Below are positions 42,116 through 49,666 of a DNA stretch of 64,000 nt, one piece after another; the stretch's first letter is position 1; each line of letters begins with the position of its first letter. This stretch comes from Georgenia satyanarayanai (GTDB taxonomy: Bacteria; Actinomycetota; Actinomycetes; Actinomycetales; Actinomycetaceae): the NCBI RefSeq assembly GCF_009193135.1, contig NZ_VUKC01000008.1, forward strand, positions 82,488-146,487, in the 5' to 3' direction. A program made the position numbers and the translations under genes. Below the pieces are notes generated by a model. It searched no databases. It worked only from the letters and a program-made list of their open reading frames with translations, and was not told the DNA's origin.

Positions 42116-42999
42116 CGGGGGGTGTCCCGGTAGTGGCGCAGGAACAGCTCCTCGAGGGTCGGTGGGCTGCAGGTGAGGCTGCGGACGCCGAGGGCGCCGA
42201 GCCGTGAGACCAGGCCGGCCAGGGCGACGTCCTCGACCTGGCAGGTCAGCCGGGAGCCGGTGACGACGACGTCGTGCAGCCCGGGCATCGTGCCGAGCTC
42301 GGCGGGCACGGGCCCGGGAAGCTCGGCGACCACCTCGGTCCGGGTGAGGTGACGCAGCTGCGCCAGCGTGCCGGTCTCCACCACCCGGCCGTCGCGGATG
42401 ATGCTCACCCGGTCGCACACCTGCTCCACCTCGGAGAGGATGTGGCTGCTCAGCAGCACGGTGGCCTCGTCGCGCCGCTCGTCGACGACCTCGCGGAACT
42501 GGGCCTCCATGAGCGGGTCGAGGCCGGCCGTGGGCTCGTCCAGCAGCAGCAGCTCGACGTCGGAGGCGAGTGCGGCCACGAGGGCCACCTTCTGCCGGTT
42601 TCCCTTGGAGTAGGCGGCGCCCCGCTTGCTCGGGTCGAGCTCGAACCGGTCGATCAGCTCCGCGCGGCGCCTCTCGTCGAGGCCGCCGCGCAACCGGCCG
42701 AGCAGGTCGATGACCTCGCCCCCGGTGAGGTTCGGCCACAGCGCGACGTCGCCGGGCACGTAGGCGAGGCGGCGGTGCAGCTCGGGCGCCTGTGCCCACG
42801 GGTTGCCTCCGAGCAGCCGCACGGAACCGGCGTCGGCGCGCAACAGCCCGAGGAGGATGCGGATGGCGGTCGACTTGCCGGCGCCGTTCGGGCCGAGGAC
42901 GCCGTGCACCTCTCCCACCGCGATGTCCAGGTCGAGGCCGTCGAGCGCGACGGTCGTCCCGAACCGCTTGACCACACCCCGCATCGCGACGGCGCTCAT
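42112..42999 (-). CDS. ABC transporter ATP-binding protein, exporter type
   Basis: A 295-residue ATPase: Walker A VLGPNGAGKSTAIRILLGLL, Q-loop YVPGDVALWPNLTGGEVIDLL, signature YSKGNRQKVALVAALA (a SKGN variant of SGGQ, as seen in this exporter group), Walker B LLLLDEPTAGLDP and H-loop LSSHILSEV. It works with the double permease encoded next (4-bp overlap). The related exporters give self-resistance to polyketide or peptide antibiotics; the cargo here is unknown. It is divergent from corA with 76 bp between. Confidence 0.93.
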   Translation of the reverse strand: MSAVAMRGVVKRFGTTVALDGLDLDIAVGEVHGVLGPNGAGKSTAIRILLGLLRADAGSVRLLGGNPWAQAPELHRRLAYVPGDVALWPNLTGGEVIDLLGRLRGGLDERRRAELIDRFELDPSKRGAAYSKGNRQKVALVAALASDVELLLLDEPTAGLDPLMEAQFREVVDERRDEATVLLSSHILSEVEQVCDRVSIIRDGRVVETGTLAQLRHLTRTEVVAELPGPVPAELGTMPGLHDVVVTGSRLTCQVEDVALAGLVSRLGALGVRSLTCSPPTLEELFLRHYRDTPR

Positions 43000-43075
43000 G
43001 TGCCTGACGCTACTCCCGTTGTCGAGACCTCGTGATCCTCCACCGTCGCTGCGGTGCGCGTGGCACGATCGGCGG

Positions 43076-44089
43076 GTGACCATCGCGCACGCCGCTGTCT
43101 ATGGCGATGGCCGAGCGCGGGCGCAGTCGCGTGGACTCTCCGGCATCCACGACCGCGCGCGAGCCGTCGCGGGGATGGCGTGGGTCGAGCTCCACCGGCC
43201 CGATGCGGAGGAGGTCCGGGCGGTGGCCGAGGAGTTCGGCATCCATGTGGTCGCCGTCGAGGACGCGATCAGACAGCACCAGCGGCCCAAGACGGAGCGT
43301 TACGGGGACGTCCGGCTCACGGTGCTGCTCCCGGGCCGGTACGTCGAGGCGGAGGAGCGGGTGGAGTTCGGTGAGATCTGCATCCTCACCGGCAGCGACT
43401 TCGTCGTGGCGCTGCACCACACCGACGGGTGGGACGCCGGGGTGGTGCGTGAGCTGGAGGGGACGGCGGACGTGCTGCGACTCGGTCCCGGCGCGGTGCT
43501 CCACGTGATGGTCGACCATGTCATCGCGGCGTACGCACCGGTCGTCTCCGGCCTGCAGAACGACGTCGACGAGATCGAGGACGGCGTCTTCGCCGGGGAC
43601 CCGGACGTCTCGCGCCGCATCTATGCCCTGTCCCGCGAGGTGATCGAGTTCCAGCGGGCCACCACGCCACTCATCGACCTGCTCGACACGCTGGAGCAGG
43701 TCTTCGAGGACGACGACATGGCCGAGGAGCTCGTCCGGCGGTGGCGGCACGTCCACGACGACGCCCATCGGGTGGCCGAGCGGGCAGAGGCGTTCAGGCA
43801 GCTCCTCGGCAACATCCTCTCGGTCAACGCCACCCTGGTCGGCCAGCGGCTGGGGGAGGAGACCAAACGCCTGACCGAGACGTCGGTCGCGCAGAACGAC
43901 CAGGTGAAGCGCATCTCCGCGTGGGCGGCCATCGGGCTGGTGCCGGCCGTCATCAGCTCGATCTACGGCATGAACTTCGCCCGGATGCCGGAGCTGCACT
44001 GGGCCTGGGGGTACCCCTTCGCCCTCCTCCTCATGGCCGTGTCCGCGCTCGGGCTCTACGTGCTCTTCACCCGCAAGGGCTGGCTCTGA
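43076..44089 (+). CDS. CorA-family magnesium/cobalt transporter
   Basis: A 337-residue channel of the CorA/MIT family. A large cytoplasmic N-terminal domain (to about residue 270) includes VVAVEDAIRQHQRPKTERYGDVRLTVLLPGRY and the long helix FQRATTPLIDLLDTLEQVFEDDDMAEELVRRWRHVHDDAHRVAERAEAFRQLLGNILSV. Two C-terminal helices follow: ISAWAAIGLVPAVISSIYGMNFARMPE, carrying the pore YGMNF motif, and FALLLMAVSALGLYVLF. The GMN motif supports Mg2+ uptake as a pentamer; Co2+ or Zn2+ are alternatives. The GTG start gives the usual family length. Confidence 0.95.
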   Translation: MTIAHAAVYGDGRARAQSRGLSGIHDRARAVAGMAWVELHRPDAEEVRAVAEEFGIHVVAVEDAIRQHQRPKTERYGDVRLTVLLPGRYVEAEERVEFGEICILTGSDFVVALHHTDGWDAGVVRELEGTADVLRLGPGAVLHVMVDHVIAAYAPVVSGLQNDVDEIEDGVFAGDPDVSRRIYALSREVIEFQRATTPLIDLLDTLEQVFEDDDMAEELVRRWRHVHDDAHRVAERAEAFRQLLGNILSVNATLVGQRLGEETKRLTETSVAQNDQVKRISAWAAIGLVPAVISSIYGMNFARMPELHWAWGYPFALLLMAVSALGLYVLFTRKGWL

Positions 44090-44107
44090 CCACGCAGGAC
44101 CCGGGGC

Positions 44108-44533
44108 TCAGACCGCGGCGGTTCGCCTCCCGGTCCGCTGCTGCGCTTCCGTCGGTCGAGGCAGGAGCCGACCGAGGACGGCCACGAGCAGGCCGACGGT
44201 GAAGATGAGCGGGTGCATGACGGGGTGCAGCACCTGCATCCACACGAGCTCGACCCCGACCCACACCATCAGCCCGACCCCGGCGGCGATGGCCAGGGCG
44301 CGGTGATGGGGCAGCCGTCCCACGACCCAGACGCTCGCAAGCAGGACGCCGACGCCGGGAAACAGGAGGGTGGCCAGTCCGGGGAGGGTCCAGCTGTCGA
44401 AGGGCGTGTGCTGCAGCCAGGCAGGGTCCATCTCCCAGGCGCCCTGGATGAGCATGAGCCCGCCCCACACGGCGACGACGCCGGTCAGGGCCATGACGGC
44501 GGCGAGGGTGACACGGAGAGCGGTCGATCTCAT
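44108..44533 (-). CDS. Small predicted membrane protein
   Basis: A 141-residue protein with four likely helices: LRVTLAAVMALTGVVAVWGGLMLI, LPGLATLLFPGVGVLLASVWVV, HRALAIAAGVGLMVWVGVELVW and LIFTVGLLVAVLGRLL. WMQVLHPVMHPLIF is a distinctive His-containing loop. It has a good ribosome site (AAGGAGGTCACC). I do not recognise a named family, though such small proteins are common in actinobacterial stress clusters. It is divergent from the next small membrane gene, with two DosR-like boxes in between. Confidence 0.78.
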   Translation of the reverse strand: MRSTALRVTLAAVMALTGVVAVWGGLMLIQGAWEMDPAWLQHTPFDSWTLPGLATLLFPGVGVLLASVWVVGRLPHHRALAIAAGVGLMVWVGVELVWMQVLHPVMHPLIFTVGLLVAVLGRLLPRPTEAQQRTGRRTAAV

Positions 44534-44686
44534 GGTGACCTCCTTGGCCGGGACCGCACCGGGGCGGGCCACCGTGGCGCACCTGCTCCGGCAGGACAGG
44601 CCGGCAGTCCGGTACCGGGTGCGAGGACCACGACGGACCCTCCGGGGTGACACCTCCACGGTCCCGCGACCGTGCGGTCGGGACCA

Positions 44687-44747
44687 GAGCCCTTGGTCCC
44701 CGAGACGGCGGCTACCCCGGCCGGTGACCCGCCGGGCCGTTGGTCCC
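44687..44747. promoter_or_regulatory. Two DosR/DevR-like boxes
   Basis: GAGCCCTTGGTCCC (44687-44700) and GGGCCGTTGGTCCC (44734-44747) are spaced 47 bp apart in the divergent promoter region. The second, read on the other strand, is GGGACCAACGGCCC, which fits the DosR core GGGAC-N4-G[GT]CCC; the first has one mismatch. They end 75 bp before the 44823 ATG and lie about 150-215 bp from the divergent start. No DosR gene is in the window, so the assignment is by motif only. Confidence 0.45.
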
Positions 44748-44822
44748 ATGACAGCGGCGGGCGCCGCGGAGCACAGTGGCTTCATCGCTTGAGCGGGCGT
44801 ACGGAACCAGGGGCTGGTCGAC

Positions 44823-45215
44823 ATGTTCACCATCCGCAACGTCCGGGGAGTGGCGCTCTTCCTGTTCGCCACGACATTCCTGTGGATCACGCCGGCCTTC
44901 GCGAGCAAGGGGGTGTCCACCGACGGGCTGCTGTGGGCGGCCACGCGGATCCTCGCGCTGCTGACCATGGCGGGCCTGGTCGTCGCCACGGTCGGCCTCT
45001 TCCGCCGGGACGCGTGGTGGGAGACGGTGGCGGTCGCGTCGGCGGTGCTGGGTGTGGTCGCGGTGCTCGCCTTCTGGTTCGCGGCGAGCCGCGCCGGGGA
45101 GACCATCCCGTGGTTCACCGCGCTGATCCTCGGCGCGGGCTGCCTCGGTGTCCTCGTGCTGCTGCGGGTCCCCGCCCTCGAGCAGTGGGTGGACCACCAG
45201 GTGATGAGCGGTTGA
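44823..45215 (+). CDS. Small predicted membrane protein
   Basis: A 130-residue protein with four likely helices: VALFLFATTFLWITPAFA, LLWAATRILALLTMAGLVVATVGLF, VAVASAVLGVVAVLAFWFAAS and FTALILGAGCLGVLVLL. The first could double as a signal peptide (cut after AFA) but the rest of the protein is membrane-embedded. No family recognised. It precedes a frameshifted membrane gene by 12 bp and both would be transcribed from the region with DosR-like boxes. Confidence 0.78.
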   Translation: MFTIRNVRGVALFLFATTFLWITPAFASKGVSTDGLLWAATRILALLTMAGLVVATVGLFRRDAWWETVAVASAVLGVVAVLAFWFAASRAGETIPWFTALILGAGCLGVLVLLRVPALEQWVDHQVMSG

Positions 45216-45226
45216 GACGGGCGGTC

Positions 45227-46164
45227 ATGGTCTCGAGCACGCGCGCGGCTGTCGTGGAGGAGGACGCCGCGTCGCTCTCGCTGGCGCTCGCCGGCCTCGG
45301 TCTCGCCGTCGTCGCGCTGTCCGTCGTCGCGGCGGCGCTGGGAGTCCTGCACGGCCCGGACCCCGTCGTCGTCGAGACGGTCCGGGGCGGCGAGGCGACG
45401 CTCTTCGGACAGGGCGTCTACCGCTACGAGACGCTCTACTCCGGCGCGGCCAACGTGGGCACCGACGTCGTCACACTCGTCGTCGGCGTCCCCTGCTGTG
45501 CGGCGGCCTGTGGTGGGTGGGCCGGGGCTCGTTCCGGGCGGCGCTGCTCCTCCCGGGCGCCTTCGGGTGGTTCCTCTACGTCTACGCCACGATGGCGGTC
45601 CGGACGGCTTTCGGCTCGCTGTTCCTCGTCTACACGGCGCTGTTCGGGGTGAGCCTGTGGGGTGCGGCGCTCGCGCTGCGTTCGGTGTGGTCCACGCCGG
45701 TCCGGGCCCTCCCCGGGCGTGCCCTGCCCCGCCGTGAGGTCGGCGCCCTCCTCGTGGTCACGGGTGTCGCGACCGGCGTCATCTGGCTGGGGCCGATGGC
45801 GGGGGCCCAGCTGGCGGGGCAGCTGCCTGCGCGCCTCGAGACACACACGACGGCCGTCGCGGTGGCCCTCGCCCTCGCCGTCGTCCCCCCTGCCGTCCTT
45901 GTCGTCGGCGTCCTCGTCCTGCGTGAGCGGTCCAGCGGCTACGTCGCCGCCGTCCCCCTGCTCGTGCTGGGCACGTTCCTCGCGCCGATGATCGTCGCCC
46001 AGACCGTCAGCCAGCTGGCGGCCGGGATCGAGCTGACCCGGGCCGAGGTCGTCGGGCAGCTCAGCGGCTTCCTCGTCCTGTCCGTGGCGGCCGGCTGGGT
46101 GCTCGTCCGGTTGCTCGGGGCGGTCGAGGATGCCTGGCACCACGGGACGTTCGCCCCTGTCTAG
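45227..46164 (+). pseudogene. Membrane protein gene broken by one-base deletion
   Basis: The frame from ATG 45227 encodes an N-terminal helix (LSLALAGLGLAVVALSVVAAALGVL) and an outer segment to LVVGVP, then loses sense at 45493. The frame one base earlier continues as LLCGGLWWVGRGSFRAALLLPGAFGWFLYVYATMAV and five more helices to the TAG at 46164. A fifth C in the run at 45490-45493 would restore V-P-L-L-C-G and one protein of about 312 residues. It is either a real frameshift, a slippage-controlled switch, or a sequencing error in a homopolymer. Family unknown. Confidence 0.75.
46144..46157. promoter_or_regulatory. DosR/DevR-like box
   Basis: GGGACGTTCGCCCC fits GGGAC-N4-GNCCC with the favoured TT in the spacer. 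It lies at the very end of the frameshifted gene and 96 bp before the ATG of the alpha/beta hydrolase. Confidence 0.4.
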
Positions 46165-46252
46165 GGCCGGTCCCCCGGTTGGACGATGGAGCCACCGGCG
46201 CCCGTGGGGCGGACGGACGGCGGCTCCTGGACGGGACGGGGACGTGGTGACG

Positions 46253-47407
46253 ATGGGCGAGGGCCTGAGGTGGCGGGCGGGACCCGACCAGGGGACACCG
46301 GTCCCGCCGGCCGTGCACCCGGCCGCGAGCGCGGTGGTCCCCGTGGCGCGCCGTCGCGGCCTGCTCCGGGACTCCCTGCTGGTCCTCGGGACCGTGCTCA
46401 CCGCGGTCGGCGTGGGGATCGGGCTCCCGCACCTCGCGACCGAGGGGGTGGCGCCGGGCGACGTGGCCGGCGGGGCGGCGCTCGTGCTGGGCATCGTGCT
46501 CCTCCTTCTCGGCGGTGCCGGCCTGGTCCGCGCCACCCCGGGGTGGTGGCGCCTGGCGACGGCGCCCGCGGTGCTCGTGGTCACCGCGCTGGCCGTGTAC
46601 GTCCTGGCGACACCGCTGGCCGCCGCGGTCCCCGCTCGTGACCCCGTGGACTCCACCCCGCCGGTCGAGGTCGAGGAAGTCACCGTCCCGACGCCCGACG
46701 GTGAGCTGCTCGCCGGGTGGTTCGCACCGGCGTCGGGCGGCGCGGCCGTCGTCCTGCTGCCCGGGGCCGGTTCCTCCCGTGACGCCGTCGTCGACCACCT
46801 CGCCGTGCTGCACTGGGGCGGCTACGGCGTCCTCGCGCTGGACCCGCGCGGGCACGGCCACAGCACCGGCCGCGCGATGGACTGGGGCTGGACAGGGGAG
46901 ACCGACGTCGCCGCCGCGGTCGACTACCTCGCGGGGCGCGACGACGTCGACGCCGGCCGGATCGCCGTCGTCGGCCTGTCGATGGGAGGGGAGGAGGCGG
47001 TCGGGGCAGCGGGGGCGGACGAGCGGATCCGCGCCGTCGTCGCCGAGGGGGTCACCGGCCGGCAGGCGGCCGACCTCCACTGGCTCTCGTCGGTCTACGG
47101 CTGGCGGGGCGCGGTGACGGAGGCCGTGCACCACGCGACGACGGCGGTGGCCGACGTCCTCAGCCCGGCGCACCCGCCGCCCACCCTGCGCAGCGCCGCT
47201 GCTGCGGCGGCCCCGCGACCGGTCCTCCTCGTGGTCGCCGGGAGGGCGGTCGACGAGCAGCACGCCGCCGCGGACATCGAGGGAGCCTCCCCGGGGAACG
47301 TCACCGTGTGGACGGTCCCCGGGGCGGGGCACACCGGGGGCCTGCGGACCGACCCCGCCGCGTGGGCGCGGACCGTGCGCGGCTTCCTCGACGAGCACGT
47401 CGACTGA
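46253..47407 (+). CDS. Membrane-anchored alpha/beta hydrolase
   Basis: About 384 residues from ATG 46253 (GTG 46247 or a later in-frame GTG at 46343 are alternatives). The N-terminal third has three membrane helices (SLLVLGTVLTAVGVGIGLP, GGAALVLGIVLLLLGGAGLV, APAVLVVTALAVYVLATPLA). The C-terminal two thirds are an alpha/beta hydrolase: VVLLPGAGSSRDAVVDHLAVLHWGGYGVLALDPRGHGHS, nucleophile elbow VVGLSMGGEEAVG, and a likely catalytic histidine in PGAGHTGGL. It belongs to the serine aminopeptidase/YqiA-like group; the substrate is unknown. DosR-like boxes lie in front of and just inside the gene. Confidence 0.85.
   Translation: MGEGLRWRAGPDQGTPVPPAVHPAASAVVPVARRRGLLRDSLLVLGTVLTAVGVGIGLPHLATEGVAPGDVAGGAALVLGIVLLLLGGAGLVRATPGWWRLATAPAVLVVTALAVYVLATPLAAAVPARDPVDSTPPVEVEEVTVPTPDGELLAGWFAPASGGAAVVLLPGAGSSRDAVVDHLAVLHWGGYGVLALDPRGHGHSTGRAMDWGWTGETDVAAAVDYLAGRDDVDAGRIAVVGLSMGGEEAVGAAGADERIRAVVAEGVTGRQAADLHWLSSVYGWRGAVTEAVHHATTAVADVLSPAHPPPTLRSAAAAAAPRPVLLVVAGRAVDEQHAAADIEGASPGNVTVWTVPGAGHTGGLRTDPAAWARTVRGFLDEHVD
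46292..46305. promoter_or_regulatory. Perfect DosR-type palindrome
   Basis: GGGACACCGGTCCC has both half-sites (GGGAC and GTCCC) exact. It lies 39 bp inside the hydrolase frame as drawn, but 38 bp before the in-frame GTG at 46343 (start of VARRRGLL), which would place it in the promoter if that GTG is the true start. Confidence 0.4.
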
Positions 47408-47417
47408 CCGCCGCCCC

Positions 47418-47431
47418 GGGTCGATGGTCCC
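47418..47431. promoter_or_regulatory. DosR/DevR-like box
   Basis: GGGTCGATGGTCCC, read on the other strand GGGACCATCGACCC, keeps the GGGAC half and most of the second half. It is centred about 62 bp before the DUF4389-like gene's ATG. Confidence 0.4.
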
Positions 47432-47486
47432 TTGCCCGCCCCCGGCGCCGGGCGGAGGCTGGAGGGACCCGGAGAAGGTGATCGAG

Positions 47487-48938
47487 ATGGCGACCGTCGC
47501 CGCGTCCCACCTGTCCTACCCCGTCCACGTCGACGCCCGGCCGGCACCCGACCAGCCGTCCCGCTGGCTCTGGCTCGTCAAGTGGGTCCTGGTCGTCCCG
47601 CACGTCGTCGTGCTGGCCCTCCTGTGGGCGGCGTTCGTGGTCCTCAGCGTCGTCGCGCTCGTCTCCATCCTCGCCACCGGCCGCTACCCGCGCGCGATCT
47701 TCGACTTCAACGTCGGTGTGCTGCGCTGGAGCTGGCGGGTGGCCTACTACTCCTACGGCGCGCTCGGCACCGACCGGTACCCGCCGTTCACCCTCGCGGA
47801 GGACCCCGGCTACCCGGCCCACCTCGACGTCGACTACCCCGACCACCTCTCCCGCGGCCTCGTCCTGGTCAAGTGGTGGCTGCTCGTGCTGCCGCACTAC
47901 CTCGTCCTCGTGTTCTTCGTCGGCGTCGGCGCGGAGGCTGCCCGGCGGGTCGACGGCCTGCAGTGGGTGTGGGAGGGCGGGCTCATCGCCCTGCTCACGC
48001 TCATCGTCGGCGTGGCCCTGCTCGTCACCGGCATGTACCCGCGCGGCCTCTACGACCTGCTGCTCGGCCTCAACCGCTGGGTGCTGCGGGTCGCCGCCTA
48101 CGCCGGGCTGATGACCGACGCCTACCCGCCGTTCCGGCTCGACCAGGGCGGTGCCGAGGAGCTGACCGTGGTCACCGGGGCCCCGCCGCCCGCCGCGCCG
48201 CCCGCCCTGGGGCCGGCCGCCCCCACCCAACCGGCCGCCGCCTCACCGGTACCGTCCGCCGCGCCTGCGCCGCCGACGTCGTCGTGGACCGCGGGCCGTG
48301 TCCTCGGCGTGGTCGCCGGAGCGGTCGCCGTGCTGCTCGGGCTCACGGGGATCGTCGCCGGGATCCCGCTCGTCATGTGGCAGTCCTCGCTGCGCGACGA
48401 CGGGTACGTCACGACACCCACGTGGGAGATCGACACCGCCGGTTACGCCGCCGTCACCCACGAGCTCGTCCTCGAGGGCGCGTGGCTCGACCAGGGACTG
48501 GGAGACGTGCGCCTGCGCGCCGTGGGTGACGACGGCGACATCTTCCTCGGCGTCGCCACAGCACGGGACGCCGCCGCCTACCTCGGCGGCGTCGCCCGCA
48601 CGGTACGGAGCGACACCGTCCTCGACGACGTGCCGGGTGACGCCCCGGCCGTCCCGCCCGCGGACGCCGACATCTGGGTCGCCTCGACCAGCGGCACCGG
48701 GCCGCTGGAGCTCGTCCTCGACCCCGAGCCGGGCCGGTTCGTCGCCGTCGTCATGGCGGCCGACGGCGAGGCGGGTGTGCACGCGGCCCTGGACGCCGGG
48801 GTGAGGCTGCCCTGGCTCGGCACCGCGGTCGCGGTGATCCTGCCGGTGGGGGTCGTCCTCCTCGGTCTGGGCGTGGTGGCCATCGTGCTCGCCGTCCGGG
48901 CGGCCTCACGGGCGCGCCGGGAGGTCGGGCAGCCATGA
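47487..48938 (+). CDS. DUF4389 domain membrane protein
   Basis: A 483-residue membrane protein. Two DUF4389 units occupy residues about 5-100 and 105-215: YPVHVDARPAPDQPSRWLWLVKWVLVVPHVVVLALLWAAFVV and YPAHLDVDYPDHLSRGLVLVKWWLLVLPHYLVLVFFV, each ending in a YPRAIFDF/YPRGLYDL motif before the next helix. A Pro/Ala-rich linker (about 230-265), another helix, an outer beta-rich domain (about 310-455) and a final helix follow. Function unknown. ATG is preferred over GTG 47478. Its stop overlaps the next gene start by 4 bp. Confidence 0.88.
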   Translation: MATVAASHLSYPVHVDARPAPDQPSRWLWLVKWVLVVPHVVVLALLWAAFVVLSVVALVSILATGRYPRAIFDFNVGVLRWSWRVAYYSYGALGTDRYPPFTLAEDPGYPAHLDVDYPDHLSRGLVLVKWWLLVLPHYLVLVFFVGVGAEAARRVDGLQWVWEGGLIALLTLIVGVALLVTGMYPRGLYDLLLGLNRWVLRVAAYAGLMTDAYPPFRLDQGGAEELTVVTGAPPPAAPPALGPAAPTQPAAASPVPSAAPAPPTSSWTAGRVLGVVAGAVAVLLGLTGIVAGIPLVMWQSSLRDDGYVTTPTWEIDTAGYAAVTHELVLEGAWLDQGLGDVRLRAVGDDGDIFLGVATARDAAAYLGGVARTVRSDTVLDDVPGDAPAVPPADADIWVASTSGTGPLELVLDPEPGRFVAVVMAADGEAGVHAALDAGVRLPWLGTAVAVILPVGVVLLGLGVVAIVLAVRAASRARREVGQP

Positions 48939-49657
48939 CCACCCTCGAGAGCCGACAGGTCGACGTCCGGCAGTGGTCGGGGCTGATCCGGACGGGCTCC
49001 TGGGCCGCGGTCGCGAGCGTCGTGCTCATCGTCGTCCAGATCGCCGTCTACCTCGTGTGGCCACCACCGGACACGGCGGCGGAGCTCTTCGCCGTGCTCC
49101 TCGACAACCCCCTGCGCGGGCTGCTCGCGCTCGACCTGCTCTACATCGTGAGCAACGTCCTCGCCTACCTGCTCTACCTGGCCCTCGGGGTGCTGCTGTG
49201 GCGGGTGAGCCGGTCCGCCGTCGTTCTCGCGCTCGCCTTCGGGGTGCTCGGGATGGCGGCGTACATGGCCTCGCCCCGCCCGGTCGAGATGCTCACCCTC
49301 GCGCAGGCGTACGCGGGTGCCGGTGACGCGGAGCGGGTCGCGCTGCTGGCCACCGGTGAGGGCATGCTCGCCACCTGGATGGGCACCGCGTTCGACATCT
49401 ACTACCTCTGCAACCTCGTGACGCTCCTCGTCCTGGCGGTCCTCATGTACCGCAGCACCGTGTTCAGCCGGGCCACCGCGGTGTGGGGGCTGGTGGCGGC
49501 GGCGCTTATGGTCGTGCCGTCGAACGCCGGCACGGTCGGGCTCGTCCTGGCCCTGGCGTCGCTGGGCCCGTGGGCGGTCTTCGCCGTCCTCGTGGCGCGG
49601 CGCCTGCGGAGCCTCACCGCTGAGCGAGGCGGCCAGCCATCAACGGGCACCGGGTGA
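48935..49657 (+). CDS. Predicted membrane protein, DUF4386-like
   Basis: A 240-residue protein with six likely helices, from SWAAVASVVLIVVQIAVYLVW to LVLALASLGPWAVFAVLVA. RTGSWAAVASVVLIVVQIAVYLVWPPP followed by LRGLLALDLLYIVSNVLAYLLYLAL fits the DUF4386 pattern. The ATGA overlap with the DUF4389 gene shows that both are made together. Role unknown; the pair may belong to the stress cluster with DosR-like boxes upstream. Confidence 0.82.
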   Translation: MTTLESRQVDVRQWSGLIRTGSWAAVASVVLIVVQIAVYLVWPPPDTAAELFAVLLDNPLRGLLALDLLYIVSNVLAYLLYLALGVLLWRVSRSAVVLALAFGVLGMAAYMASPRPVEMLTLAQAYAGAGDAERVALLATGEGMLATWMGTAFDIYYLCNLVTLLVLAVLMYRSTVFSRATAVWGLVAAALMVVPSNAGTVGLVLALASLGPWAVFAVLVARRLRSLTAERGGQPSTGTG

Positions 49658-49666
49658 CCCGCGGCC

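Noticed and set aside
44823..44880. Cleavable signal peptide making the 130-residue protein secreted
   Set aside because: Three further strongly hydrophobic helices follow, so it is better described as a membrane protein.
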